Positions 1 through 12,856 of a stretch of 64,000 nucleotides of DNA are shown here, piece after piece. The translations under genes and the position numbers were made by a program. The DNA comes from Amanita rubescens (lineage: Eukaryota; Basidiomycota; Agaricomycetes; Agaricales; Amanitaceae): contig WION01000006.1 of assembly GCA_015039365.1 (NCBI GenBank), positions 868,001 to 932,000 of the forward strand, read 5' to 3'. Positions within the stretch are counted from its first letter, which is position 1. Each line of letters begins with the position of its first letter. The notes under the pieces were generated by a model. It was not told where the DNA came from, ran no database searches, and saw only the letters and a program-made list of their open reading frames with translations.

Positions 1-391
1 TTTGTCTAGATGGATGTGCTTCCACCCTTTTATCGCAGCTCGATATCGATATGCATTTGACTTGATGAGTAGGTTTGGAATAACGGGGGCTGTCATGTTG
101 GGCATTTTGTGCGCATGCGATGGATGCGAATGGTCGGGAAAGTTCTCGTGGTGTTGAGTTACTCTGCTGGCGTTGTTTGTGAGGAAGGAATGCAGTCCAT
201 AGGTTCATTTGTACATCCGATTGTTGTTGTGGGTGCAGGTCACTAATCGATGCCCTTTATCGAGTGGTGCTATATCGCCTGACCAGGTTTAAAACTTCCA
301 TCCTCACGATAGGCACGAGGCAACGCATGTTCCGTGTTCGCCTGATCCTCCTACGTATTACTCAGAGTAGTTATAATAATAGCCATAAAAT
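1..391. other. Left edge, no gene recognised
   Basis: Nothing here could be assigned. It lies downstream of the PDI gene and probably contains its 3' untranslated region. Open frames are short and show no family resemblance. Confidence 0.5.
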
Positions 392-2061
392 TCATAGCTC
401 AGATTCCGCCCGACCTATTTTCTCCTCCTTCTGCGTGAACGCACGAAGAACATTGAATTTAACCTTAATTTCGTCTAATTTAGCATCTGAAAGTGTTCGT
501 TTCTTCAGGATGGATTCCAATCTGCGGATCTTACGTCAGGTCCATAAATAGGAACTCTGTAACCTCAACTCACCGCTTGGACTCCTTTTCAATATATTCC
601 GCAGCCCCATTAACGATCTTATCCATAACCTTTAGGTAATGCTTCGGCATCAGCTTCGACGTTCTTCGCCAAAGACAGAGCTTCTTGGTAGACCGCTTTC
701 TTCGCATCTGTAGCAGCCTCGAAGAATTTCTGGGCTAATGAATCGAATTCGGGTAGACGGCCGGCCTATACGAGTGTTGTCAATAAACATGGCGTTCAGG
801 AGAGTAGTATGACAAACGTCATCAGTTCAAGCCTCCCTCAACAGCCCGCTTGGTACCACATTTCTCATTCAAAAACTTGACGAAATCAACAGCGGTCCTT
901 CCACCTTTATATTCAAATGCGTCCTTCGGAGCCGGCAGGGAAGAATTTAAGTGTTGGGTATCCCTTTACATCGTATCGCTCAGCAATGCCCTTGTTCTTC
1001 TGATCATCCGCATCTACATTAGCGACAATGCACTGGCTCTGAATCAGTATCAAGTCGGATACTTGTTTAGTCTACTCACATTACTCTCAGATTTGAAAAT
1101 CTTGGCGACTTCAATTCCATCAGACAGGAACACCATTATAATTCAAAAAATCGCACCGTCATTATATATCGGCTTAAGAGTTTTGCAGTGACCACACCAT
1201 GGTGCCTAGAATATAAGTCAGTACGACGAATAAAAAAGAAAGGGCGGCACCCACAGTGAAGGATACGAGAACATTCTTGGATTCGTCCTGAAATGCATAT
1301 TAATTCAAGCTTCCAACAACAAGGCATCAACACCGACAAGAGCAACTCCATCGAAATCCTTGTAATCAAGAATACGGTATTCAGGAGCAGGAGGAGGCTT
1401 TATGTTCGATTTAACGCCTGATTTTTGAGTTACACTGCATGATGTTAGCATATATGTTGACAATTGTACCATTAGGAGACCAACAATGCCGCTAAAGTAT
1501 CCAAATCGCGTCCAGCCTCGTATGGCTCGTCCTTGCCATCAGCGCTGAACCATTTTAGGGCTGAAATATGACATGTTCAACTCTAGGACTAAAGAAATAG
1601 TGCTGGACATACTTGGGAATCCCGAAACGCCGTACTTTTGTCCAAGAGGTTTGCCATTGCCATCAGCGTCTACCTTAGCAATGACTACCTTGTCTTTGGA
1701 GTTTGCGAAAGCATCAGCGAGTTGCTCGTACACATGGAGCCAAGTTCTACGAAGGGTGATAAGTACGAGTTCAGTAATGTTTACCGCGTGACACACCTTG
1801 CAATGACCACTGCCAAGTGCAGAGAATGCGATTTATACGCGCGCTCTACATGAAAGTGAATCATGGACTTACCACCAAGGAGCGAAACTAATTGAGCATT
1901 AGTACCAAGGCCGCAACTCAACGTATGTGAACGTACAACTCGACGAGGGCAGGTTTTCCTTGACCAATGATGGAGTCGAAGTTGGATGTGTCAAGCTCTA
2001 CAACATTGGATGCACTAACGGCCGCGACAAATGCAAAGGAGATGAAGGAAATAAACCTCAT
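392..2061 (-). CDS. Protein disulfide isomerase, two thioredoxin domains plus ERp29-like C-terminal domain
   Basis: ER-lumen thiol oxidoreductase that forms and shuffles disulfides in secretory proteins. Read on the minus strand, the exons give a signal peptide (MRFISFISFAFVAAVSAS), thioredoxin domain 1 with FAPWCGHCKNLAP, thioredoxin domain 2 with APWCGHCKTLKP, then a helical ERp29-type domain. This is the domain order of the fungal tigA/ERp38 type. The first CGHC is carried by a 13-nt exon (1797-1809). The protein ends in RAESEL, only a weak relative of HDEL. Single extra bases near 1734, 927, 824 and 645 break the frame, while every splice site and the neighbouring codons remain good. The cause is either consensus error or a very young pseudogene. 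It is divergent from the WD40 gene, 382 bp away. Confidence 0.85.
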
Positions 2062-2443
2062 CGTATGACGAAGTAAGGAGTAGGGTGACGTGTTAGACAC
2101 AGAGTTAGGTTTGTCAGCATTTCTATCTTAGTATTCTATATAGTATACATCCTACGTACTTACTTTGGTGCATAAGTACGCGATTATTTGTACACACTGG
2201 TTGTTTCGTGTAGCTCTCCATACGGTCTGTCGCTTCAGCCGCGAGTTTCCTATTCCACGTGGCTGACGATCAGAAAAAAAGTATTCGTAAGATCTTATCA
2301 AGCATGGCTCGGTCATTCGGTGTCACTACTAATCCAACGATTACGCAGAAGGCTCGGCTGGTACAAGTTACAAGTACTGCTTAATTCTAAAGTAACCCAT
2401 CAAAGAGTCCGCGTTCTCAATCATCTCAGCATTCCATCCACAG
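2062..2443. promoter_or_regulatory. Divergent promoter between the PDI and WD40 genes
   Basis: 382 bp separate two divergent start codons, so both promoters must lie here. I see no clear TATA box or repeated element. Confidence 0.4.
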
Positions 2444-3902
2444 ATGGCTGACCAGCACGAAGATCAAATTATACCCGAGGAAGACGAAGGCGAGCAATAC
2501 ATCGACACAAATGAAGTCGAAGTAGAATTACAAGATGACGCCGACTACCCGATGGAGGAAGAGGACGAGGATGATATCGCCACCGGATCTGCTGCAGGCC
2601 CTTCGCGTTCCGCGGAAAACAATTCTGTCCAGGACTTTCATTCTCATGATGGATCCGTGTTTTCTGTTGCTTGCCACCCTACGGAACCCCTCGCTGCAAC
2701 AGGCGGCGAGGACGACGTTGGGTACATCTGGGACATCACAGATGGTGAAGTCATCGAAAAGCTCACGGGACACACAGACAGCGTTACTAGCATCGCATTC
2801 AGTACTGATGGAGAGATGATCGCCACGGGGGGCATGGACGGCAAAGTTAGGGTATGGAGAAGAGTTGGGAAAGAGAATTATAGAATCTGGGAATTTCTAA
2901 CGGAGCTCCAAGGTCCAGATGAAGTCATGGTAAGAAAAGTCTCTAGATTTCATCGACTCGCGGACTGACATGTTCTGACTAGTTTTTGCGGTGGCATCCG
3001 AAAGGCCCTGCTCTCCTTGCTGGGTCAAACGACTCAACGCTAGTGGCTTTGGCAATGTAAGTTTCCATGATTCAGAAGATGCATGCAATCAAACGCCTTG
3101 CCAACAGTACCCTCGGGTAATACAATGCAGGTATTTGCAGGTCACACGGGTGCTGTCAACTGTGGCGAATTTACACCTGATGGTACGTGAAGATTTCCCT
3201 GCAAACGTCCTCCCTTTACAACCATAAATAGGCAAAAAGATCGTATCTGCCTGTGCCGATAATACATTTATTATATGGGACCCTCGCTCCCCCACTCCTA
3301 CCGTGAAGTTAACGGCTGACGATGCCAGATTTAATCTGGATGGTGTCACATCTCTGTCGGTCAACCTGTCTTCGACGCTTGCCGTAGTCGGTGGTGCCGC
3401 AGGCAGCGTACGTGTCGTTAGCCTTACGAAAGGAGAAGTCGTCGCAGCCCTCGGAGGGCATAAAGAGGGAGAGAGCGTTGAAGCGATTGTATTTGCCTGA
3501 CCTCCTAGGAAATAGTTCCGGCCCAGGTTACGCTATCACAGGCGGGACGGACGGAAGAATATGCGTCTGGGACCTTAGTACGAACAGGTTACGAACGACG
3601 TTCCAGCATGAGGTGAGGTGATAATGGAACATGCGTTTTAGGAGTTGACTAATCTATACTAGGACGCAATAACCAGTTTACTCGTTCATCCTGCGCCAAA
3701 ACCTTACATCGTCGTTTCTGGATGCGCCGATGGTACGCTCAGAACATGGGACGTCCGTACCGGGACCATCATCAAAGAGCACAAGGGACACACAGCACCG
3801 GTTCTCGGTGCTTCGTTAGGTCTGAACGGATCTGTCGTTGTCAGCGGTGGAGATGACGACAGCGCGCTAGTATTCACGACAGAACCTGTCGATGACGAGT
3901 GA
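2444..3902 (+). CDS. SQT1: WD40-repeat protein, Sqt1/AAMP-like ribosome assembly factor
   Basis: Yeast Sqt1 is a cytoplasmic chaperone of ribosomal protein uL16 (Rpl10); human AAMP is the related protein. An acidic N-terminal stretch (about residues 4-45) precedes WD40 blades with signatures such as GGEDDVGYIWD, GGMDGKVRVW, ADNTFIIWD, GGTDGRICVWD and GCADGTLRTWD. The acidic leader and blade order fit Sqt1. Five exons are seen: 2444-2929, 2983-3056, 3108-3182, 3232-3612 and 3663-3902. Two breaks remain: an extra T at 3498 and an apparent loss of TG at 3043. With both allowed for, the blades read on to the stop at 3900-3902. The family call is secure; the Sqt1 assignment is likely rather than certain. 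Confidence 0.75.
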
Positions 3903-4251
3903 CACGAGTGTGTTCCTTTATCAAGTTATTTTAAATATACTGCCTGATGTTTTCCCGGGTACGTGATGACGAGAATTCATACACCTGGCCAATGCCGTAT
4001 GCGAACTGAATCAACGCCTTTGAAAACCCTGTTTTACCTTCGCCTCGATTTCCCCGGTCCCACTGGACCTCAGAATCGGAGTGGCTCTACGCCGCGTACC
4101 AGGGTGTTTTCGTATAGCCAATGCACCTGGCGCTCTGAAGATAATTTATTCTAGGGAGGATTCAGGGAGCGATAGTTCGGAGCGGAGCTTTTTAAACACA
4201 TAAAAACCGAACCAGTTTTTCTTGTGTTCGTCATCCAAACGAGCATTCACA

Positions 4252-5918
4252 ATGAGGTCACTTCTAGCCTTATGTCTTCTCGCCATTGCAGTACCTTCAA
4301 GTGCTATGGTCGTTCGTTCACCCAATTCGACAGAGTGCGGATCATCGACTAGTACAGAGGACATAATTGGTGCCATATATTGTATGTCCTATTGGCCATA
4401 TCACAATCAGTAGTAGCATTAATGTATGTTACGCTTCACAGTTACCACGAATGAACCCAACGGCAATTACATCATATCATCTGCATTTGGGTCGGACGGG
4501 AAACTGGTGCACATGCTTTTGTCCGATCCGGCATGGATGGTATTTAAAATCGAGCGTGCAGTACTCGCAACAAGCCATCGCTACTGGTGGCTTTGGTGGC
4601 CGTGATCTGGATCCACCTGGTGAAGGCGAGCTCTTTAGCTCAGGGGTCGTCGAACCGTCTCCCCTTGGTGTGTTGGCAGTTGCGAATGTAAGGATTCACT
4701 GACGTCGTTTTTCCGTGATGATTATTGATGGCTCGTGCAAGCCGGGCTCTGATACTATTTCCCTTTTAGCATTTCCGAAAGCGATCCATCTTCGCTTACA
4801 CCCATTGGTACTCCGGTCTGGAGCAGAGGAGAGTTTCCCATCTCGGTTACGTTCAATAATGCGGGAAACGTACTTTGTGCTTTGAATACCGGTGCCCTCA
4901 ATGGCATAAGGTTGGCTACATCTTTTGGTCAGTGCATGAACGCTATCTGACAATCGTCATCTCCAGCTGTTTCAATGTCGATAAGACTGAGGGCCTGATG
5001 CCTATTTCAGACACCACGAGGTACTTGCATTTGAATCAAACGTCCCCGTTGAGCGGTCCTGTGTCCGGAAGTGCCAGCCAGGTCACCTTTTCGGAGGACA
5101 ATCAGCTATTGATCGTAGCCGTCAAGGGCCTCAACGGGACAACTGACGCGGGCTATCTTGCGGTCTGGGAAGTTTATGAAAACTTCACACTTTCTCAAGA
5201 TTTCCATCGAGTCGCTTTACCGACAGGCGGGTTTTACCCATATTCTCTTATGACAATTCCGGGCCAGAACGCCGTTTTGGTAACTGATCCTGCATTGGGT
5301 TATGAGATATTTACCAATGTCTCTGGAAGTTCGAATACCGGCGAACACCGCAACATTGGTGTCGGATCTTATGCACGAACCATTCCAAATCAGCTGACAA
5401 CTTGCTGGTCTGCATACAGTCCTATAAGTGAAAATTATTACCTTAGTGATCTCGCCGACAATCGAATCGCGATGATCAGTATAGACGGTAACCTGAATTC
5501 AACCATCGTCAATGTTGGTGGTTCAACACTATATTGTTTTATCCAACCTAACTGAGCGTCAGTACATTTCGCTCGGAAAAAACTTTGGTCCATTGGATAT
5601 GGCGACAGTTTCGATAAAAGGCCAAGGGTACGTCAAGTTTGTGTTCATCAAGATCGATTTATGGATCATATAGGCTCTCTAGCTTCCTGTACGTACTTTC
5701 TACAACGCCGCAAGCGGTGGATGTCTTCTCGGTGGATAAACCAGGGAAAGCGGTGCACATTCAACGGTTCGATTATACTGCATTTGCCAAAAGCGCTGGG
5801 ATCACGCTTCGTAAGTGGGGGGCATCAATCCCGACGTCTCATGGTGTAATCTCAAGCAATTTGTTTTCCAGACGCAAAGTACCTGGCTGGAATGAGCAGT
5901 TTCACCTGGAAGCAATAG
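4252..5918 (+). CDS. Secreted lactonase-like protein (PF10282 seven-bladed propeller type)
   Basis: Member of the secreted fungal family often labelled 3-carboxymuconate cyclase or 6-phosphogluconolactonase-like. The true substrate is unknown. The N-terminus is a signal peptide (MRSLLALCLLAIAVPSSAM), followed by TTNEPNGNYI, AIATGGFGGRDLDPPG, FSEDNQLLIVAVKG, TTCWSAYSP and a final blade with SSFLYVLSTTPQAVDVF. The last exon ends in LAGMSSFTWKQ and the stop at 5916-5918. About six short introns are needed. One T appears to be missing from the T run at 4764-4767; otherwise the reading is continuous. A broken paralogue lies 16 kb away, split between 20448 and 27383. Confidence 0.8.
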
Positions 5919-6281
5919 CATATGACCTTACAATTATCGAAGCCGGGTTAGATACAGATCTTAAACATCCTAGCTCGTAGGGTTATCCATGGAGTAAATT
6001 AATATCCTATAAGCATACCATGTAACTTAGAATGCTGCTGTGCCGCGGCACGATGGCATGATGACATGACACATTGAATTTCTATTCGGTGGTTAAATTG
6101 CCAAAATCTTGGTAGGGATGCCACTGGGACAAAGCAAGAACAATGCGTGGTCACTCGTGCACATCACGGTGATGGGGCTGCGAGATATATTTCGGGCTTA
6201 TGCGCGCTATGCGACTTATATGATACAACTACTTTGAAAGTTACATGAAAATTTACATGTTAGTACGCTAATCCCTATACA
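5919..6281. other. Convergent intergenic spacer
   Basis: Lies between the 3' ends of the lactonase and ankyrin genes. No feature recognised. Confidence 0.4.
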
Positions 6282-9200
6282 TCACACAATGTCAACAAAT
6301 GCATGCACTGCGACAAAGCTCATCTCCGCCTCCGCCTCTTCCTTTAGCATATCGTCCTCAACGGTGTTGTTCTTCGTACGATAGATGCACGTCAAGCTGC
6401 CGACGATCGATTCCTGGACGTCCAAGAGGTGGACAAGTTGGCGCTCGCCCTCGACATAATTCAAGGCCTCCTTGATAACATCATACGTCGCACTATGATC
6501 TTGAACATCGATCAGAATCTCCTTCTCCCGCTCGACAGCCACAGGTGCCTGTTGAAGTCTTCGTTTATGGCCTTCCATCTTTTCAGCAAATCCGAGGAGC
6601 CCTTTCTCTAACTTGGTATCCTTGCGAAGTTTCCCGACCTTCAGCAGCGAATCGATAGTCTCTCGCAAACGAGGTAACTCTTTTTCGAGACGAGCCAAGT
6701 CGAACCGCTCCGGGTCCTTATTAGCTGTGGTTGGAGCAGAGGTTGCAACCTGCAGGTTAAAAGTATCTTGAGAGAAATGGTTCATTCTTTCACGGAAGAG
6801 AGTAATAGTGGCAGATTCGGCTGCTGTAGAGCCAACACCATCTTCCATGAACAGCGTAGACGGGGACGCATCGACCAACATCTTTGCTATACGCGACGAA
6901 CCACAGCGAACTGCAATGTGGAGCGGGAGACATCCGTCAGAGTCACGGATTGTGTTTGCAACGTGCGAGCGAGCAAGAAGCAGTTCAACTGTCTTGATGG
7001 AACGTGCTTCGACTGCGAGGTGCAAAGGCTGTAAATTTCATCGATCACTTCTCGCGTTCTAACGATGTATAAGGAACGCTTACAGTTTTCAACTTTCCGC
7101 GGGTTTGTTGCTTGAACAGGGCTTCGTTAACATCGGACGAGAGTTTCTTTAGTAAATGTTCCAAAAGGCGGTGTTTATCGCGTTTGCATAAGAAGTGATA
7201 AGGGTTTTGGCTATTGCAGGTCAGCTAATTCGATGGATAAAAGAACAGGAAGATTTACCCAATGACATCAGTCTCCAGAGGGGAGACGTTCTTCGCCAAC
7301 AGGAAATCCAATAGCTCCGTATCCACTTCGACGTAGGCCCTGACGGCAATTTGCAGTATGTTCAAATCAGAGATCTTGTACCTGTAAGATTCGCCAGTTC
7401 AGTGTTGTCCGGGTTCGAATATATCGTCGAAAACGTACTTATCGTGAAGAGCAGCCTTCATCATATCCTTGTGTTTGGCGAAGAGAACTTTGAGCAGTCC
7501 CACCTTCCCGGACAACGCTGCTGCAGTGAGAGGTGACTCTCCCAAGGAGTTCGTTCTAAAACCGAGCCACTGAGGTAGAAGCTCCTTGAGATTCGTGATG
7601 GTTCTCAAACGTTCTGCTCGCTCATCGCTATGGCTCGCAGCATACGAGCGATACGCAGAGTAGGCCCTTTCACTGGCCAGGTAATCTACAACTTTTTCGG
7701 CATTGGCCTGCAGCGCTCTCCACAGCAACGGCGATTCCTGTATATCGACCCCTGCGTTTGGATCATTCTTTCTCGCGAGATCGGCGCGCTTCTTCCCGTG
7801 AACTTTTAATCCAAGATAGAGCTTATTCTGGTCGTTCACAGGTATCGCATCCTTTGCCTCATGACGTACTGTCTTAAGGTCGATGCCTGTGCCCACGCGC
7901 CTGATAAGCTCGTCCAGCATGTCTAACCGATCATATGACAATAGCAACTGTGTAAGATTGTTGGGAATGCTTTCGGGAATAGGAAGGTTGATAAGCATAT
8001 TGAGTAATTTCACAAACGCCTCCAAGTCATCTTCTCTAATGGCCTTGTCCAAAACGGTTTCGGGCTGATAGTTACCATCAACCACGTAACCGTATCGACG
8101 GGGTGTCGTGAAGAGTAGACCAGGCTTTACATCGCACTTGATCGTGGAAGGGCGTTTGGCGACGTCAACGTATAAGTTTTCCTTGTTCTTCTGCTCCACA
8201 GTTGCGTCTGAATCATAAGAATAATCTGATCCATCGTCATCTATAAAACAACCGTTACGAACAGCTGACGCGTTGAAACCGGCGGATTTACCAATATCAA
8301 TGTCATCAACCGAGAAAACAACTTCTTCCTCGTCGGCTTCGTATTGAGCAACGGCAATAGCGAGAACCAAGCGTGCTGTATCCCACTTTCGTCTCTCGAC
8401 AGCAATCGAGAACGGCGTAAGACCTAAACTAAAGTCAATGTTGACACACGATGAAAAAAATTGTTAACAAACCCGAAACATGACTTCCGAATCCTTGGGA
8501 ATCCCGCAATATAGCAGTGATTTGAAGCGGTGTTTCGTTATGTTGAGCTCCTTCTGGGGGGAGGCACAATGCCTGAATTTTTTCGTTGTCACCGTTAAAG
8601 CACGCTTCGCAGAGCTCATGATATCGCGGAATCAAATAACGTGGAAGATTAGTAAAATGATAACGCGACAAGGCTGCAAACTCGTAATCTTCGAAAGATG
8701 TTTCCTTTTCAAGATCGGGTTTGGCATAGTTGAGTCCAAGGAGTGCCCTTCCGGTTGAGTCGGACTTGAGTTTTTTTTCGACATCCAGCCCAGCCCACGT
8801 CTTGGCGCCAAGAGAAACAAGCAGCTCTTTCACGTCTTCAAAATATTGCTTGGTGCTTTCCATGCGTTCGACTTCAGTAACCTGGTTGTCCATCAACCTT
8901 GGATGACACCACAGATGACCATTCGTAATTTTAACGGTAAGAGTGGCATATTCTTTCCAGCTTGTCAGCTTTGAAAAGTCCACAGGCTTAGGCTCTTTCG
9001 CTTTCTGTCCGCGCTTTATTTCCATTTCCATGGCTTGAATAGCTACATTGACCCAATCGAGGATACTTTGCTTTTCGTCCTCCTTAGCATAAAGGGTATA
9101 GTTGGCCAGAATGCCTGTATTGAAATCGGCGCCCAACGAAATAAGCAATTGCACGATATCGTCATGGCGGTTAAGAGCCGTCTCGAGAGGACGATATGCT

Positions 9201-12200
9201 TGTGTGAGAAGGTTGTCATGTTGAAATAGAAAGCGAGTGTCTTTTGTAGGCCTGTAATAACGCATTTATCAGATTATATTTCGAGCACTACATGCGACAA
9301 ACCTTGTGGCGATGGCCTTTGTGATATCCTCTTCAAGAGGTTCAAGCCTGGCACCGTATGCAAGAAGCGCAGCCGTCATCGCATAGTCCCGCTCATGGAT
9401 AGCAAGGACAAGGGGGATTATGACATTGCCCCACACGATGCGTGGAGAATTGATGACGGCGTTTATGTTGGGATCGCACCTCATGATAGTCGAGGCAAGT
9501 TTAACTTTCTTCGCAGCAACGATACGGTAAAAGATGGTGCGGAATTGACCATCGGCAGGAGATGAAGTTGCGCCGCCCAGGATCAATCTTTCTGCAATCG
9601 CACAAGCTTCGTCTTCGTCCAACCTAAGCATAGTCAACGCCAAAGGATGAACGTCCAAAGTGTTATTCTGAGTCGAAGCCTTCACATCGACACCAGCCGC
9701 AATGAGATCTTCGATGATAGAAACCGAGGCGAAGATAATAGCGTATGCCAAGGGGTTCAAGCCGAAATCCCAATCAGCGGCGTTGAGATCAAATACATCA
9801 GGTTCGTTGGTGTTATCGTCTGGGATTTCATCTCCGGTGGGCGCTTCTCGCTTTTCCTCTTCTCTCCCCTTCGACGGCTTTTTCTTGTTATTTTCATCGT
9901 CATTATCCTCATCTTCGTCCATACCGTCCTCGTCGTCAGCTTCTTCTTCGCCAATCTCCATCACTCCGTCATCTTCAGAACTCCAATCGTCCTCAGATGA
10001 GGGGCGTTCTCGCTCGCTCTTCTTCTCATCGTCAGATTCCTCTTTAGTCCCCGCTTTCGCTGCTTCTTGGTTCTGTGCACTCCTTTCCAATAATTTGCGG
10101 ACAACCGTCACTTGATCGTGCTGGATTGCGAGATGCAACGAGGTCCGTCCGTCGACGAGGCGAGCTGTCATCCTAGCACCAGCATCTACAAAATCGCAAG
10201 TGATCTCCGTTGCGTTGCACAAGATAGCAAAATGGAGAGGTGACCGTCCGACATGATCTCGGCGGCTGAGATCCACGCCTTCTTTGATCATATTGATGAC
10301 GGTAGACCTGTCATGAGCAGCGATCGCGGAAAAGAGACGCTCCGTTGGTCCAATGTAAACTTGAGCGCTCCATTCTCCTGCATCAATGGGGTTGAAACTG
10401 CCTGTAATGATCTGACGGCCTGGATTTTCTTGCACAAAGCTAGCGCGAGTGTAAGTAGACCCAAAATAGATCATAAAAGGAATACGAACGAAACACGGCC
10501 ACGTATATAGACTTCGTCCTCCTTGGTTTGCAATTCACGTTCTGCTTCGTCAATTGGTTTATGACAGCACTGTTACAGCAATTAGCATGTTAACATCAAG
10601 GCGCAACTTGACTTACTTCGCAACAATCTTCCATACATTCTTCAATAGTGCCGAAGAAAGCGGGATGGCGGTGCAATCTTCTCCCCTTGTTCTTGGGGTT
10701 GAACGTAGCTTGCGATGAGAATTAGGATATTACAACTCCAGAGAATGGAAGCATACAATTCATGCCCAGATCCTGCAATAATGTCAGAAAGCATGGATAG
10801 GAGAGCAATGACCAACGTACTGTTTGATATATCAATCTATCAGTTCTACGAGCGTCCCACCCGGGACCGTAGGGTATATGCAAAGAACCAACATCGTAAT
10901 CGTTCATGTCAAGCTCTTCGAGTTCAGCGAGAGACTTGAGATCGTTCCTGTACTTGCGCTTCATTTTCCTAGATCTCCAAGGGACACCTGGACGTCCGCG
11001 AAGATCACGACGAGCCCGCAGGAACGACTGGCGTTCATCAAACGTAGCTAATTGCTCGAGCACCAAGATCCTTGCCAATCCTTCTACCCTCACAATCGAA
11101 CGTTCGAATATCTTCAAACCGTCAGCCCAAAAGGTTCCAAAGGATGAGAGACAATACTTACAGTAGGGTCGATGTCGGCTCTGACGAGGCTCGGGACATA
11201 GATTTCGAAACCACGCCTAGCATACTTTGACAATCGGACTTCGTAGGACGGAGATCTACGGGTAACGTCGGTAGTATTGCATTGACGCATCATGGCGACG
11301 ATAGCTCTTGGGTTTGCCCATACACGTGCACCATCGTAGGCACAACACGGAGCGTCGATGTCGAAACCCGCAAGGATTTCTGCGGGGGATTGATACAGGC
11401 GGAGAACAATTTGTACCGAGCGGTAGGGGTATTGGGCTAGAAAAAAAGTGTTATCAATCGAGCGAAAGCGAACGATAGAAGTGGACTTGCAGTGGATAGA
11501 TATAGCATTCTTTGTCCGAACACATGTAACATCCCAAGGGACAGAATCACGAACAGCCTCGTAGATGGTAACTATCTTCTTCTCTGCCTATATCCAATAC
11601 GTCAGTCTCAGTGGTCCACCGTAAGTACAGATATGAACTGCTAACCTGTTCGGACGTCAAGCCCCACAGAAAAAGGTCGATATCTGAAGTCGGGTAGGCG
11701 GCTGAATGATAATATTTCCTGATGGCCCTCTTCGACGCCTTATCCGCATCCGAAAGCGGGGCTAAGCAAGCCAAAACCGATCCACCAGCCGCGATAACAT
11801 TGCTCCAATCCTTGAGTTGCGACAACGATCCCTCCGAGAAAATGCTCCAATTCCTCTTGAACTCGTCCAAGTCCGAGACCATACACGGTTCACCTTCCTT
11901 CCTTCTCTTATCTTCGGGAACGGGCATAACGTGTTTCGCGTTGAGGTCCCGATCATCTTTGACGACGCGGGCGCGGGTTGTCCTGATGTCAGAAGGCGCT
12001 TCAAAAACGTCGACTATGCCGACGTAAGGGTTGGATAATCTAGCGTTGGATCGATCAGTGGCCAGCAAGCGACGCAACTCCGTTTCGTCGTCCAAGGAAG
12101 GTTGCAAGACCTCGTCGAGGTTGATACCGGGGCCCCTTGGCAACGACGCAATGCGATGCAAGAATGCTTCAGCTTCAGCTGTTTGAACCATCGAGAAAGT

Positions 12201-12287
12201 AAGCCCTTTACTAGTGAAAAGACAAAGAACTGAGGGAGCGTACCTGTGCCCTTTTATATTCAAAGAATGGCGTAGAACGCGTGGCAT
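6282..12287 (-). CDS. Large nucleotidyltransferase-like/ankyrin-repeat protein
   Basis: Very long intracellular protein, roughly 1,600 residues over ten or so exons. The N-terminal third contains AAGGSVLACL, then YPTSDIDLFLWGL, then ILAGFDIDAPC. This is the spacing logic of a Pol-beta-like nucleotidyltransferase: the G-G/S loop, DxD and a third acidic strand. After a conserved block (YDVGSLHIPYGPGWDARR) come ankyrin repeats such as RDHVGRSPLHFAI and VDGRTSLHLAIQ, an acidic linker (plus strand 9830-10050), and more ankyrin repeats to the C-terminus. One intron has a GC donor (11489-11490). No frame break was found in about 5 kb of coding sequence. The start is uncertain: 12287, or the in-frame MVQTAEAEAF at 12193. 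Substrate and function are unknown. Confidence 0.8.
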
Positions 12288-12856
12288 CCTACCCAGTCAA
12301 CGGAAGTCATATTAGTCGGGAGAATTGTCATGTGGATGAATTACGCGACGGGGCCGACCTGGGCCGACGCGTTTTCTACTTTATTAGGCAAATCAATTCA
12401 TTCTCGCGCCCATCAGATTCAGAAGCATTGTTGTCTGCGACTCGTTTATGGTTATCTTGACTCAAATATACTTAGGCTTTACAGATTCCTATCATTGATC
12501 TCTCCGACAGTGTCCGATCATCCTCCCCACCCCCGATGTTCTTGTCACTTGAACGCTGTAAGGTCGGATACTAATCGTAACGAATCGAAGAGTCATGCAA
12601 CCAATATGCATATCGAAAGGTATAAAAGGACGTCTCGACTTTCACTCTTCCTCAGACGTGCAACCATTTGCCTCTATTTCCAACTCCAATTCTCAAGTAT
12701 ATGTAATAATGCATAAAATGGATAAATGTACGATAATGCGACTGTGGTGCGGGCGTTAGGAGTAAATGAAGTGGCGGGAAAAAACAAGCTGGTCGAATAT
12801 GATTTACACGTGATCCAGGAGATGCAGTCCAGATAAGGCAACCTGACTCGACTGGT
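12288..12856. promoter_or_regulatory. Divergent spacer with a TATA-like box
   Basis: Lies between the ankyrin and CysRS starts. TATAAAAG at 12621-12628 on the plus strand is a plausible TATA box for the CysRS gene, about 230 bp ahead of its first ATG. Nothing else was recognised. Confidence 0.3.

Noticed and set aside
9647..10115. Two long plus-strand frames rich in Ser and Phe
   Set aside because: They are antisense shadows of the acidic linker of the ankyrin protein (GAN/GAT codons read backwards).
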